Assembly (NCBI GenBank): GCA_036489395.1
Contig: DASXFW010000190.1
Location: 1 to 40,368, forward strand
Source: JASHVB01 sp036489395
GTDB lineage: Bacteria; Pseudomonadota; Alphaproteobacteria; Acetobacterales; Acetobacteraceae
Length of the DNA stretch: 40,368 nucleotides
Direction: 5' to 3'
Positions 26,875-35,097 of the stretch are shown piece by piece. The translations under genes and the position numbers were made by a program. Positions within the stretch are counted from its first letter, which is position 1; every line of letters begins with the position of its first letter. Below the pieces are notes generated by a model. The model saw nothing but the letters and a program-made list of their open reading frames with translations, did not search any database and was not told where the DNA came from.

Positions 26875-27276
26875 ATGGCCACCGTCACGAAGGAATTCAT
26901 CATCGCGGCAGATCCGGACACGGTCTGGGATGCCCTGCGCGACTTTCACGCCGTCCATGAACGTGTGGCGCCTGGCTTCCTTACCAGCGCCACGCGCGAA
27001 GGCGACGATCGGGTTCTCACGTTCTTCAACGGCATCATGGCACGCGAGCGGCTGATCGGCTGCGACGAGGCAACGCGGCGCATTGCCTACAGTATCGTGG
27101 AAGGCCGCTTCGCCTATCATCATGCATCGTTTCAGGTGCATCCGGACAAGGCCGGCAGCCGGGTGGTTTGGATCACCGACCTGTTGCCTGATTCCCTGGC
27201 CGATACTTCCAGCATGATGATGGACCAGGGAGGTGCGGCGATGGTTCGCACCCTGGCCAGGCGGCGCGACGAATGA
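26875..27276 (+). CDS. SRPBCC-fold protein (133 aa)
   Basis: The START/Bet v1-like SRPBCC fold forms a hydrophobic ligand pocket. The pattern is typical of the polyketide-cyclase-like subgroup: VTKEFIIAADPDTVWDALRD (4-23), a central LIGCDEATRRIAYSIVE and VVWITDLLPDSL near the end of the strand series. The ligand is unknown. It is 111 bp after ettA; a shared transcript is possible but not shown. Its last codons form the left arm of a perfect 30-bp palindrome. No signal peptide is visible. Confidence 0.75.
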   Translation: MATVTKEFIIAADPDTVWDALRDFHAVHERVAPGFLTSATREGDDRVLTFFNGIMARERLIGCDEATRRIAYSIVEGRFAYHHASFQVHPDKAGSRVVWITDLLPDSLADTSSMMMDQGGAAMVRTLARRRDE

Positions 27277-27301
27277 GGTACGCGCCGGCGCGTACCTCAT
27301 T
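27272..27301. terminator. Perfect 30-bp palindrome over the stop codon
   Basis: Each half is AATGAGGTACGCGCC or its complement, with no loop bases and no mismatch. The stop TGA (27274-27276) of the SRPBCC gene lies inside the left arm. The 3' side ends ATTTGTTG, a weak T tract, so a terminator is plausible. As a perfect palindrome it could also be an operator for the Kef-type gene 88 bp downstream. Confidence 0.55.
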
Positions 27302-27388
27302 TGTTGCACCACGTGGTACGAGACACTGCGCAACCTGATATGACATCCAAGGCTCCGCTTGCGAGACGGACGCTGCTACACCCGCCCC

Positions 27389-29200
27389 ATGCACACCCTC
27401 GATCTCTCGCTCTACAAGGAAGCCCTGATCGTGCTCGGCGCCGCGGCGATTGTCGTGCCGCTGGTGCATCGCGTCCGGATCAGTCCGGTGCTGGGGTTCA
27501 TCCTGGTTGGCCTCGTCGTCGGCCCGTTCGGTGCCGGCGCGTTCGCCGACCGCCTGCCCTGGCTCGACGCCGTCACCATCGACGACCCGACCGCGATCGA
27601 GCCGATCGCCCATCTCGGCGTCGTCCTGCTGATGTTCATGATCGGCCTGGAACTGTCGTTCGAGCGTCTGTGGACGATGCGCCGCCTGGTGTTCGGCCTT
27701 GGCCTGTTGCAGGTCGCGCTGTGCGCCGCCGCCATCACCGGCGCGGCGGTCCTGGACGGCCAGCCGACGCAGACCGCCGTGGTTATCGGCCTCGCCCTGG
27801 CGATGTCGTCCACCGCCGTGGTGATCCAGGTGCTGTCGGAAGAAAAGCGCCTGAACACCTCGATTGGCCGCACCAGCTTCGCCATCCTGTTGTTCCAGGA
27901 CCTCGCCGTCGTCCCCATCCTGTTCGCGCTCGGCGCCATGTCGCCCGACGCGCAGACCGCATCGCTGCGCGGCTTCGGCCTCGCCGTGGGGCACGCCGTG
28001 CTCGCCGTCGCCATCATCGTCGGCGTCGGCCGACTGATCCTGCGCCCGTTGTTCCGTAGCGTCGCGCGCACCCGCAATGCCGAGTTCTTCGTCGCCGCCT
28101 GCCTGCTTGTCGTCATCGCCACCGGCCTGGCGACCGAGGCAGCGGGCCTGTCCATGGCGCTCGGCGCGCTGATCGGCGGATTGCTGCTGGCCGGCACCGA
28201 ATACCGCCGCCAGGTCGAGGTCACCATCGACCCCTTCAAAGGCCTGCTGCTCGGCGTTTTCCTGATCTCGATCGGCATGAGCTTGGATCTGCGTGTTTTG
28301 ATCGCGCGCCCCGCGCTGGTGATCGGCGCGGCGTGCGGCCTGGTGCTGTTGAAGACGCTGCTGATCGCACCGCTCGCCCGCATGTTCCGCGTGCCCACCG
28401 CAAGCGCGTTGCAGAGCGGATTGCTGCTCGGCCCCGGCGGCGAGTTCAGCTTCGTCATCATCGCCATCGCGGTGGCGCAGTCGTTGTTGAATCCCCCGGC
28501 GGCGAGCCTGGTGCTGATCGTCGCCGCGCTGACCATGGCGAGCATTCCGCTGCTGTCGCGCCTCGGCCAGGCCGTGGAGACGCGCATGGTGCCGCCGCGG
28601 CCGGTGGACATTTCGCTGCTGGTGCCGGCGACGGATGACACGGCGCCGCGCGTCATCGTCGCCGGCTTCGGCCGTGTCGGACAGACCGTCGCCGAGATGC
28701 TGGAGGTGCACAAGATTCCCTACGTGGCCATCGACCACGATGCGGATCGCGTCGCACGCCAGCGCCGGCTGTCGAAGCCGGTGTATTACGGCGACATCAC
28801 GCACATGGATCTGCTGCGCCGCCTGCATCTGGAAACCGCGCGCGCGTTGGTGGTGACGTTGGACGACGCTGCTTCCGCCGACGCGCTGGTGGCCGGCGCG
28901 CGCGCCGAACGGGCGGATCTGCTGATCGTCGCGCGCGCCCGGGATTCGCGGCACGCGGCGCATCTGTATCGCACCGGCGCGTCGGATGCGGTGCCGGAAA
29001 CGATCGAGGCGAGCCTGCAATTGTCCGAGGCCGTGCTGGTGGATGTCGGCGTGCCGATGGGTCCGGTGCTGGCGTCGATTCACGAAAAGCGCAGTGAATT
29101 GCAGGCGGGGATCAAGGCGATGGCACCTGATGCGGACGTGCGCCCGCTCGGTCGCCAGCGGCTGCGCCGGGCGATGGCTCGGGGCGGTACAGACTTGTGA
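27389..29200 (+). CDS. Kef-type K+/H+ antiporter with RCK domain (603 aa)
   Basis: A CPA2-family monovalent cation/proton antiporter of the KefB/KefC/YbaL type in the inner membrane. About 12 hydrophobic helices span residues 5-395, with signature pieces HLGVVLLMFMIGLELSFERL, AMSSTAVVIQVLSEE, LLFQDLAVVPILFALGAM and LLLGPGGEFSFVIIAIAV. The RCK-N domain starts near 418 (VIVAGFGRVGQTVAEML) and binds nucleotide; a short C-terminal extension follows the EASLQLSEAVL block. I chose the ATG at 27389 because the first helix starts just after it. No KefF or KefG ancillary gene lies next to it. Regulation by glutathione adducts, known for E. coli KefB/C, cannot be assumed. Confidence 0.88.
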   Translation: MHTLDLSLYKEALIVLGAAAIVVPLVHRVRISPVLGFILVGLVVGPFGAGAFADRLPWLDAVTIDDPTAIEPIAHLGVVLLMFMIGLELSFERLWTMRRLVFGLGLLQVALCAAAITGAAVLDGQPTQTAVVIGLALAMSSTAVVIQVLSEEKRLNTSIGRTSFAILLFQDLAVVPILFALGAMSPDAQTASLRGFGLAVGHAVLAVAIIVGVGRLILRPLFRSVARTRNAEFFVAACLLVVIATGLATEAAGLSMALGALIGGLLLAGTEYRRQVEVTIDPFKGLLLGVFLISIGMSLDLRVLIARPALVIGAACGLVLLKTLLIAPLARMFRVPTASALQSGLLLGPGGEFSFVIIAIAVAQSLLNPPAASLVLIVAALTMASIPLLSRLGQAVETRMVPPRPVDISLLVPATDDTAPRVIVAGFGRVGQTVAEMLEVHKIPYVAIDHDADRVARQRRLSKPVYYGDITHMDLLRRLHLETARALVVTLDDAASADALVAGARAERADLLIVARARDSRHAAHLYRTGASDAVPETIEASLQLSEAVLVDVGVPMGPVLASIHEKRSELQAGIKAMAPDADVRPLGRQRLRRAMARGGTDL

Positions 29201-29233
29201 ATCGACCGTCCGAGAGTCGATGCGTCCCCTCTG

Positions 29234-29284
29234 TCATTGCGAGTTGCCACCGGCCGGCGGGCCGACCCGCCCTGGATGAAACGG
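29234..29284 (+). repeat. Dispersed repeat, TCATTGCGAGTT family
   Basis: A 51-base copy beginning TCATTGCGAGTT and ending CTGGATGAAACGG, matching the arms of the element at 8067-8378 and the copy at 40246-40297. It sits 33 bp after the antiporter stop. Confidence 0.8.
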
Positions 29285-29291
29285 CGGCATT

Positions 29292-29395
29292 CTGTCATTG
29301 CGAGGCCGCTTGGCCCAAGCAATCCCGGTCGTGACAAGCCGCCGGCGGCTCGTAACGACCGGGATTGCTTCGGCCAAGCGGCCTCGCAATGACAG
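29292..29395. repeat. REP-like long inverted repeat
   Basis: Arms of 41 bases (29292-29332 and 29355-29395) start CTGTCATTGCGAGGCCGCTT and differ at one position. The 22-base centre is itself G/C-rich (GCCGCCGGCGGC). It lies in the 281-bp gap 29201-29481, which holds no gene, and could fold into a strong mRNA hairpin. Confidence 0.85.
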
Positions 29396-29411
29396 GGAGC
29401 TCCAGTTTCTT

Positions 29412-29434
29412 GTTAGGTGCGCAGCGCACCTGAC
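29412..29434. repeat. Short hairpin upstream of the hydrolase gene
   Basis: GTTAGGTGCG pairs with CGCACCTGAC around the loop CAG, with one G-U pair. It lies 48 bases before the next start codon. It might be an operator or part of the leader; there is no T-run. Confidence 0.4.
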
Positions 29435-29481
29435 GAGGGGGGGCGGCTACTCGCAATCAAGAGCGATGAGGGAAAACGTGC

Positions 29482-31512
29482 ATGGCCAGTATCGTCGAAT
29501 TCCGCATCACGGACCGCCGCCCCTTCGCCGGCGGGCACGAATTCGGCGCGGCCGGTGCGTATGAACGCCTGACCGGACGCGTGCATTTCGCCGCCGATCC
29601 GCTGGCGCCGGCGCAACGCGACGTGGTCGATCTCGACAAGGCGCCGCGAGACGCGCGCGGCCTGGTACACTTCGCGGCCGATTGCATGATCCTGAAGCCG
29701 GTCGATGTCACCCGCGGCAACCGGCGTGTATTCTACGATTACGGCAACCGAGGCCATAAGCGTGCGTTGCAGTTCTTCAACGACGCGCCACACAGCAACG
29801 ATCCGCTGACCCTGGGACATGCCGGCAACGGCTTCTTCATGCGCCGTGGCTACAGCGTGGTATGGGTCGCATGGGAAGGCGACATGCTGCCGGGTGGCGG
29901 CCGCATGGTGCTGGACGTGCCGGTCGCGCAGAATGCCGACGGCTCGCCGATCACCGGCACGGTGCGCATCGAGTATATCGCCGACGTTCCCGGTTCCACC
30001 TGCTTCCCGCTCAGCGGCCGCATCGCCGCGCACAGCTTTCCGGCCGTGTCGCTGGATACGACGCAAGCCACGCTGACACGCCGGCGCTATCCATACGACA
30101 CGCCCGAAACCATCCCATCCGATCAATGGCAGTTCGCCTGTGCGGAATTCGGCACCGGTGGCGAAACCGCGACGCCAGAGCACGCGGTGGTGCCGTCGCA
30201 CCGGCACATCCATTTGCCGGCAGGATTCAAGCCGGGTTGGATCTACGAATTGCTCTACACCGCGCGCGATCCGAAGGTGATGGGCCTCGGTCATGTCGCG
30301 GTGCGCGACGCGGTCAGCTTCCTGAAATACAATCGCTCCGATGCCAATCCGCTGCGCGGTGTGGAAAAGGCCTACGCGTGGGGCCGTTCGCAGACCGGCC
30401 GCTGCCTGCGCGATTTCGTCTATCGCGGCTTCAACGCCGACGCCGAGGGCCGCCGCGTGTTCGACGGCGTGCTGCCCCACGTCGCCGGCGCCGGACGCAA
30501 GTGGCTGAACCACCGCTTCGCCAGCCCGATCGTCTCCGGCGGCCAGCAGTATGAGGACCATTTCAACATCGCCGATTCCTTCCCGTTCTCCTATGCGATG
30601 TCGCGTGATCATCTGACCGGGAAGGAAGACGCGATCCTGAAACGTCCCCCGACCGATCCGCTGGTGATCCACACACAGACATCGACGGAATACTGGGTGC
30701 GCCGAGGCTCGCTGGCGCACACCGATACGCAGGGCAACGACCTGAAGCAGCCCGACGGCGTGCGCGTATTCCTGTGGTCCAGCTCGCAGCATTTCGCCGA
30801 TCCGCAATCGAAGCCGCCGTCGAAGGGGATTGCGCAAAACTACTCGAACGTCGTGTCCACATCGATGTTCTTTCGCGCCATGCTGGATGCGATGGATCGG
30901 TGGACGACCGACGGCACACCGCCGCCCCCGTCACGCATTCCGACGCGCGCCGATGGCACGCTGGTCGATATCGCCGAATGGCGCAGCCGTTTTCCCGCCA
31001 TCCCCGGTGTCGCAACGCCGCGCACGCCGAACCCGCTGCCGCTGTTGGATTTCGGTCCGGAGGCGGATCAAGGTATCCTGCGCGAACCGCCGCGCATCGT
31101 GCCCGGCGGCAACACACCGGACGCGCCGGGCAAGGGCTACACGGTGCTGATGCCGGCGGTGGATCACGATGGCAACGACATTCCCGGTGTGCGAGCGCCA
31201 ATGGTGGTGGCACCGCTCGGCACCTGCACCGGCTGGAATTTGCGTGCCCGCGGCTTTGGCCACGGCATGCAGCTTCGCTTCGAGGGTAGCTATATTCCGT
31301 TCGCGAACACGCCGTCGGAACGTGCCGCCACCGGCGATCCGCGGCCTGCGGTCCTTGAACGCTATGCCGATAAATCTGCGTATGTGGCCGCCATCGCCGC
31401 AGCGGCGCACGAACTTGTCGCGCAGGGGCTGATGCTGGAGGAGGATATCGAACGCTGCATAACCGAAGCGGCGGACTGGGGCCGGCCGCGGCATGTCGTG
31501 GAGCTGGAGTGA
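29482..31512 (+). CDS. Large alpha/beta-hydrolase-domain protein (676 aa)
   Basis: Resembles the large alpha/beta hydrolase domain family (PF20091 type), found in many proteobacteria and mostly uncharacterised. The N-terminal part has the family opening ASIVEFRITDRRPFAGG and the RVFYDYGNRGHKRALQFFND stretch. The nucleophile elbow is AWGRSQTGRCLR with Ser303; DGVLPHVAGAG and HIPxx-like FASPIVSGGQQYEDHFN follow. I see no signal peptide at the ATG (29482), so it appears cytoplasmic. Substrate is unknown; some relatives are annotated as esterases. It ends 273 bp before the CitE-like gene, which has its own promoter, so they are probably separate transcripts. The 31513-31785 gap holds that promoter and nothing else I can support. 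Confidence 0.78.
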   Translation: MASIVEFRITDRRPFAGGHEFGAAGAYERLTGRVHFAADPLAPAQRDVVDLDKAPRDARGLVHFAADCMILKPVDVTRGNRRVFYDYGNRGHKRALQFFNDAPHSNDPLTLGHAGNGFFMRRGYSVVWVAWEGDMLPGGGRMVLDVPVAQNADGSPITGTVRIEYIADVPGSTCFPLSGRIAAHSFPAVSLDTTQATLTRRRYPYDTPETIPSDQWQFACAEFGTGGETATPEHAVVPSHRHIHLPAGFKPGWIYELLYTARDPKVMGLGHVAVRDAVSFLKYNRSDANPLRGVEKAYAWGRSQTGRCLRDFVYRGFNADAEGRRVFDGVLPHVAGAGRKWLNHRFASPIVSGGQQYEDHFNIADSFPFSYAMSRDHLTGKEDAILKRPPTDPLVIHTQTSTEYWVRRGSLAHTDTQGNDLKQPDGVRVFLWSSSQHFADPQSKPPSKGIAQNYSNVVSTSMFFRAMLDAMDRWTTDGTPPPPSRIPTRADGTLVDIAEWRSRFPAIPGVATPRTPNPLPLLDFGPEADQGILREPPRIVPGGNTPDAPGKGYTVLMPAVDHDGNDIPGVRAPMVVAPLGTCTGWNLRARGFGHGMQLRFEGSYIPFANTPSERAATGDPRPAVLERYADKSAYVAAIAAAAHELVAQGLMLEEDIERCITEAADWGRPRHVVELE

Positions 31513-31723
31513 ACGCTGCGCCGCAGCGCCCGGCGGGCGGAATTCGCCGCTCTCCTCGTGCGGGGAAAGCGTCTTGTCGCAGACCATATCGGCGATCGGT
31601 TCTTCCGGCGGGGGGAGTTGCGCGTTTTCCCGAGGTGCTTTCCCGGTTGGATCGGTCTGCATTTTACACAGACTTCCCCACCATTCCCCGGCAGCCAAGC
31701 CCGGCTACTCCCAAGCCCGGAAA

Positions 31724-31752
31724 ATGACACGCCCCTCTCCGGCCCCTATAAT
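31724..31752 (+). promoter_or_regulatory. Near-consensus sigma-70 promoter
   Basis: ATGACA (31724-31729, five of six to consensus) and TATAAT (31747-31752, perfect) are spaced by exactly 17 bases. Predicted transcription would begin about 27 bases before the ATG at 31786. A perfect -10 is uncommon in this GC-rich sequence, so expression may be constitutive and high. Confidence 0.65.
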
Positions 31753-31785
31753 CCCGCCAACCCGCCCCCCTTCCAGGAAGAACCC

Positions 31786-32688
31786 ATGCGCGACGATCTC
31801 CCAGCCTGGCGCTCCCTGCTGTTCGTTCCGGTCACGGCAGAAAAATTCGTTCGCACCGGTGCCGACCGAGGTGCCGACGGCATCATTCTGGATCTGGAAG
31901 ACGCCGTCGCGCCGTCGCAAAAGGAACGCGCCCGCACGCTCATTGCCGACGCGATCCCGCAGGTCGCGCGCAACGGCGGCGACGTGCTGGTGCGCGTCAA
32001 CCGCCCCTGGCGCCTGTTGGTCCGCGACCTGGAAGCTGCCGTCATCCCCGGCATTGCTGCATTGATGCTGACCAAGGTGGACAGCCCCGAGCATGTGCAC
32101 GCGGTGGCGGAAATCGTCGCCGAGCTCGAAGCCGAACGCGGCCTGCCCGCCGGCGGAACGCAGTTCGTCGTGCTGGTGGAGACCGCCGCCGGGTTCTTCC
32201 GCATCGAAGCCATTGCGAAATCGCACCCGCGCGTCGTGGCGATCAGCCTCGGCACCGAGGACTTCACCGCCGATGTCGGCATGCTCCCCGACCCGGACGC
32301 ATTGTTCTATCCCAAGCAGCACACCCTGTTCGCGGCCCGTGCGGCGGGCATCCTGCCGATGGGCTTCGTCGGCTCGATCGCAGATTTCCGCGACCAGGAC
32401 GCGTTCCGCGCCATCGTGCGCCGCTCCAGGCGGCTGGGCTTCATGGGCGCCAGCGCGATCCATCCGCTGCAGGTGCCGGTGCTGAACGACGAATTTGGCG
32501 TGACGCCAGCCGAGATCGAACGCGCCGAACGCATGGTCGCCGCCTATGACGCGGCCTTCGCACAGGGCCTGGGCGCCGTGCAGTTCGAAGGCGCCATGAT
32601 CGACGTGCCGGTGGTGGAGCGCGCCAAGAACGTGCTGCGCCGGGCGGCGGCGATCCAGCGGAAGCACCCATCGTCCGCCGCCAGGTAA
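31786..32688 (+). CDS. CitE-like HpcH/HpaI aldolase / citrate lyase family protein (300 aa)
   Basis: A TIM-barrel lyase in the CitE/malyl-CoA lyase family that cleaves or forms acyl-CoA carbon-carbon bonds with a divalent metal. Visible features are RSLLFVPVTAEKF (9-21), GADGIILDLEDAVAPSQK (29-46) with acidic Glu38 and Asp39, VVLVETAAGFFRI (128-140) with Glu132, and SLGTEDFTADVGM (154-166) with the acidic pair Glu158-Asp159. GASAIHPLQVPVLN follows. The ATG at 31786 has AGGAAGA upstream. No citrate lyase alpha or acyl-carrier subunit is nearby, so it is a stand-alone CitE-like lyase of unknown substrate, such as malyl-, citramalyl- or beta-methylmalyl-CoA. Confidence 0.85.
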   Translation: MRDDLPAWRSLLFVPVTAEKFVRTGADRGADGIILDLEDAVAPSQKERARTLIADAIPQVARNGGDVLVRVNRPWRLLVRDLEAAVIPGIAALMLTKVDSPEHVHAVAEIVAELEAERGLPAGGTQFVVLVETAAGFFRIEAIAKSHPRVVAISLGTEDFTADVGMLPDPDALFYPKQHTLFAARAAGILPMGFVGSIADFRDQDAFRAIVRRSRRLGFMGASAIHPLQVPVLNDEFGVTPAEIERAERMVAAYDAAFAQGLGAVQFEGAMIDVPVVERAKNVLRRAAAIQRKHPSSAAR

Positions 32689-32808
32689 GCGTTCGACACA
32701 CAGCGAACGCACGCCGCGGGCTTTTCGCTCACGGCTTTGGTATCTTCCTGTTCCGAAAACCCCTGCCGCCGCCTGCGTTGATTTTGCAGTCATCGGAAGA
32801 GGTGGGTC

Positions 32809-32982
32809 ATGGCCAGCCGCAGTCCCGGCAATGCCGACAGGCGCGATCATGCGAGGAATCTGGCAGAAAAGGCGCTCCTGGCCGAGCAATGCGGTGACGC
32901 GAAAACGGCGGAGTGGGAATTCGATGAGGCGCAGCGAAGCGATCCCGAAGCAGTGATCGACGTGCTGCAGGCGCAGCGCTGA
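32809..32982 (+). CDS. Small hypothetical protein (57 aa)
   Basis: An ATG at 32809 preceded by GGAAGAGGTGGG opens a 57-codon frame ending in TGA at 32980-32982. The product MASRSPGNADRRDHARNLAE continues as an acidic, helical-looking chain ending VIDVLQAQR. I know no family for it. The good ribosome site and the charged, low-glycine composition support a real gene. It lies 35 bp before the molybdenum-hydroxylase fragment, which is decayed, so it is not clearly part of an operon. Confidence 0.5.
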   Translation: MASRSPGNADRRDHARNLAEKALLAEQCGDAKTAEWEFDEAQRSDPEAVIDVLQAQR

Positions 32983-33017
32983 CGACGGCCTGCGCAAGCA
33001 AAGCATCGTCGCATGGC

Positions 33018-33857
33018 ATGGCGACCGCGTTCTATCCGGCGGAGCGCAGTTCCGGGTCGGCGCAGGCGATCATGTATGCGAACGACACCGTTGTGATACG
33101 CACGGCGTCCAGCGACATGGGGCCCGGTACCTACACCGCGATGACGCAGCTTGCGGCCGAGACGCTCGACCTGCCGATCGAGCGCGTGCATTTCGAGCTC
33201 GGCGATACCGACATGCCGAAGGCGCCGGTGCATGGCGGCTCCATCACGTTGGTCAGCGTCGGCAACGCGGTGGTCGAGGCGTGCAAGGCGTTGCGCGGCA
33301 AGCTACAGGCGTTGGGCGATATCGCTGAGGGCTACGGCGCTGTCATGCGTCACCAGGGCCTGCAAAGTCTGGAGGCGGCCGGTAGCGCCAGGCCGGGGGA
33401 GGAGGCGGAGAAGTATTGGTCCGCGGGCTTTGGCGCGGTGTTCGTGGAAGTGCGGGTGGACGCGGATTTTGGCACTGTGCGTGTCCCGCGCATCGTCGGC
33501 GCGTATGACGCGGGACGCGTGATCAATCCGAAGATCGCGCGCAGCCAGTGCATCGGCGGGATGGTCGGTGGCCTCGGCATGGCGCTGATGGAGCAGGCGG
33601 AATGGGATACGCGGCTGGGTCGGGTGATGAATGCGAATCTGGCGGAGTACCTGGTGCCGGTGAATGCCGACGTCACGGATTTGGACGTGACGTTCGTGCC
33701 GTCCGAGGATCGGATCTTCAATCCGCTGGGTGCGAAGGGGCTGGCGGAGATCGCGTTGTGCGGTGTCGCGCCGGCGATCGCCAACGCAGTGTATCACGCC
33801 ACGGGCAAGCGGGCGCGCGATCTACCGATCACGCCGGAGAAATTGCTGGGGGTGTAG
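33018..33857 (+). pseudogene. 5'-truncated xanthine-dehydrogenase-family molybdopterin-binding subunit
   Basis: The 279-codon frame matches only the C-terminal part of the roughly 740-residue large subunit of molybdenum hydroxylases. It begins inside the fold at GMATAFYPAERSS and contains MGPGTYTAMTQLAAETLDLP, HFELGDTDMP, VPRIVGAYDAGRVINPKIAR, NANLAEYLVPVNADV and NPLGAKGLAEIALCGVAPAI, ending ATGKRARDLPITPEKLL. The N-terminal two thirds, including early cofactor loops, are absent, and no FAD or iron-sulfur subunit gene is adjacent. The preserved part is not frameshifted, so the truncation is probably recent or was made by a deletion or rearrangement. A free-standing functional domain is possible but unlikely. 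Confidence 0.8.
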
Positions 33858-33880
33858 GACTTTACGGTCGCGCCTGCTCA

Positions 33881-33918
33881 TCCGTGCGTAGATGGCCGGG
33901 TCAAGCCCGGCCATGACG
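33881..33918. repeat. REP-like palindrome at the SDR gene end
   Basis: CGTGCGTAGATGG leads into a hairpin with arms ATGGCCGGG and CCCGGCCAT around TCAAG (33892-33914). The same repeat occurs as both arms of 37097-37172. The loop supplies the stop codon of the minus-strand SDR gene. Confidence 0.8.
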
Positions 33919-34956
33919 GGTGGGCGGGTGTGCTTGCGGGTGTGCGCGTGGGCGGCCCAGCATCGCTGCCAATGCAAAACAACCCAACGCCATCAGGCCG
34001 CCGGCTACTGCGCCGCGGTGCCGGCTGACGAAGAATTCCCAGCTTGCATCGTGCGCCTGCACATCGAACCGGCCGTGCGCGCCGTAACGGCCGGGGACGG
34101 TACGGAAGAGATTCGTAGGTGCATTCTCGGGTTTTGGCGCCGCGGTCAGTTGGCCGGAGTAACCCACCTTCGCCAGTATCCGGTCCAGCAACCCAGGCGC
34201 GACGCGGTTGGCGAGAATCGTCTTCACCGTCGGCATGCCGACCCATACCTCGCGCCGGCGATGGAACGCCGCGAAGACAATTGCGCGGGCGGGCACCTCC
34301 GGTTGGAAGATCGGCGGCACAGGTTGCGGCCTGTGCGCCGTCTTGTTCAGCGCCCAGTCAAACTGCGGCGTGTTCACCGCCGGCAGATGCACCATCGTCA
34401 GATGGATGTTCACACGGTCGTGCAGCAGCTCAGACCGCAGCGAATCGGTGAAGCCGCGTACCGCGTACTTCGCTCCGCAATAAGCCGACTGGAGCGGGAT
34501 GGCACGGTAGGCCAGCGCCGAACCGACATTGACGATTGTCCCCCGGTTGCGCGGCCGCATCCGCGACAGCGCGATCATCGTGCCGTGTACCTGGCCGAGA
34601 TACGTCACCTCGGTCGCCCGGCGGAACTCCTCCGGCGTGATGCGCTCCACTGGCGCGAAGATCGTCGCCATCGCGTTGTTGACCCATACGTCGATCGGGC
34701 CGAGCTCTTGCTCAATCTGTGCGGCGGCAGCCTCCAGCGCGGTGAAATCCGTGACGTCCGCAACAAGCGGCACGGCGCGCACGCCCAGGGAGCGCACCTC
34801 TGCGGCCGCATCATCCAACCGCTCACGATTGCGCGCGATCAGCGCAACGTCGCAGCCATGCCGCGCGAATTCCCTCGCGGTGGCGCGACCCACCCCGGCG
34901 CTGGCGCCGGTAATCGCCACGACTTTTGCCAATGTTCCGTCCTTCCGCGTGCCCAT
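33901..34956 (-). CDS. SDR-family oxidoreductase with C-terminal membrane helix (351 aa)
   Basis: A short-chain dehydrogenase/reductase, probably NADP(H)-linked. The cofactor motif GASAGVG is at 17-23, NNA at 93-95, Ser146 in VNVGSALAYR, and Tyr159/Lys163 in the catalytic SAYCGAK. The extra C-terminal 100 residues include LMALGCFALAAML, a likely membrane helix, before a His/Pro-rich tail AHPQAHPPTRHGRA. That tail and the stop at 33901-33903 are encoded inside a REP-like repeat, so the natural C-terminus has been altered. The ATG at 34956 lacks a clear ribosome site. It is divergent from the ThDP enzyme gene; the 141 bp between them should contain the promoters. Substrate is unknown. Confidence 0.85.
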   Translation of the reverse strand: MGTRKDGTLAKVVAITGASAGVGRATAREFARHGCDVALIARNRERLDDAAAEVRSLGVRAVPLVADVTDFTALEAAAAQIEQELGPIDVWVNNAMATIFAPVERITPEEFRRATEVTYLGQVHGTMIALSRMRPRNRGTIVNVGSALAYRAIPLQSAYCGAKYAVRGFTDSLRSELLHDRVNIHLTMVHLPAVNTPQFDWALNKTAHRPQPVPPIFQPEVPARAIVFAAFHRRREVWVGMPTVKTILANRVAPGLLDRILAKVGYSGQLTAAPKPENAPTNLFRTVPGRYGAHGRFDVQAHDASWEFFVSRHRGAVAGGLMALGCFALAAMLGRPRAHPQAHPPTRHGRA

Positions 34957-35097
34957 GACGGAAACGACTCGGCACGGCCTGCGGTTTTCTCCCTATGGCG
35001 GCACGGACGATCCACGCACCGTGATCGCGGCAATGCAAACGACGCCGCTGCAGTGACGTTCACAGTCCTGTCGGCAGCAGCAACAGGACGTGCCCCA

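Noticed and set aside
27173..29083. 636-codon open frame antisense to the antiporter
   Set aside because: Highly basic, Gln/His/Arg-rich composition and complete overlap with a clear membrane-protein gene show it is a shadow.
33892..35097. N-terminal extension of the ThDP enzyme frame
   Set aside because: The extra 400 codons are antisense to the SDR gene and read as low-complexity basic sequence; family sequence and a plausible ribosome site begin at 35098.
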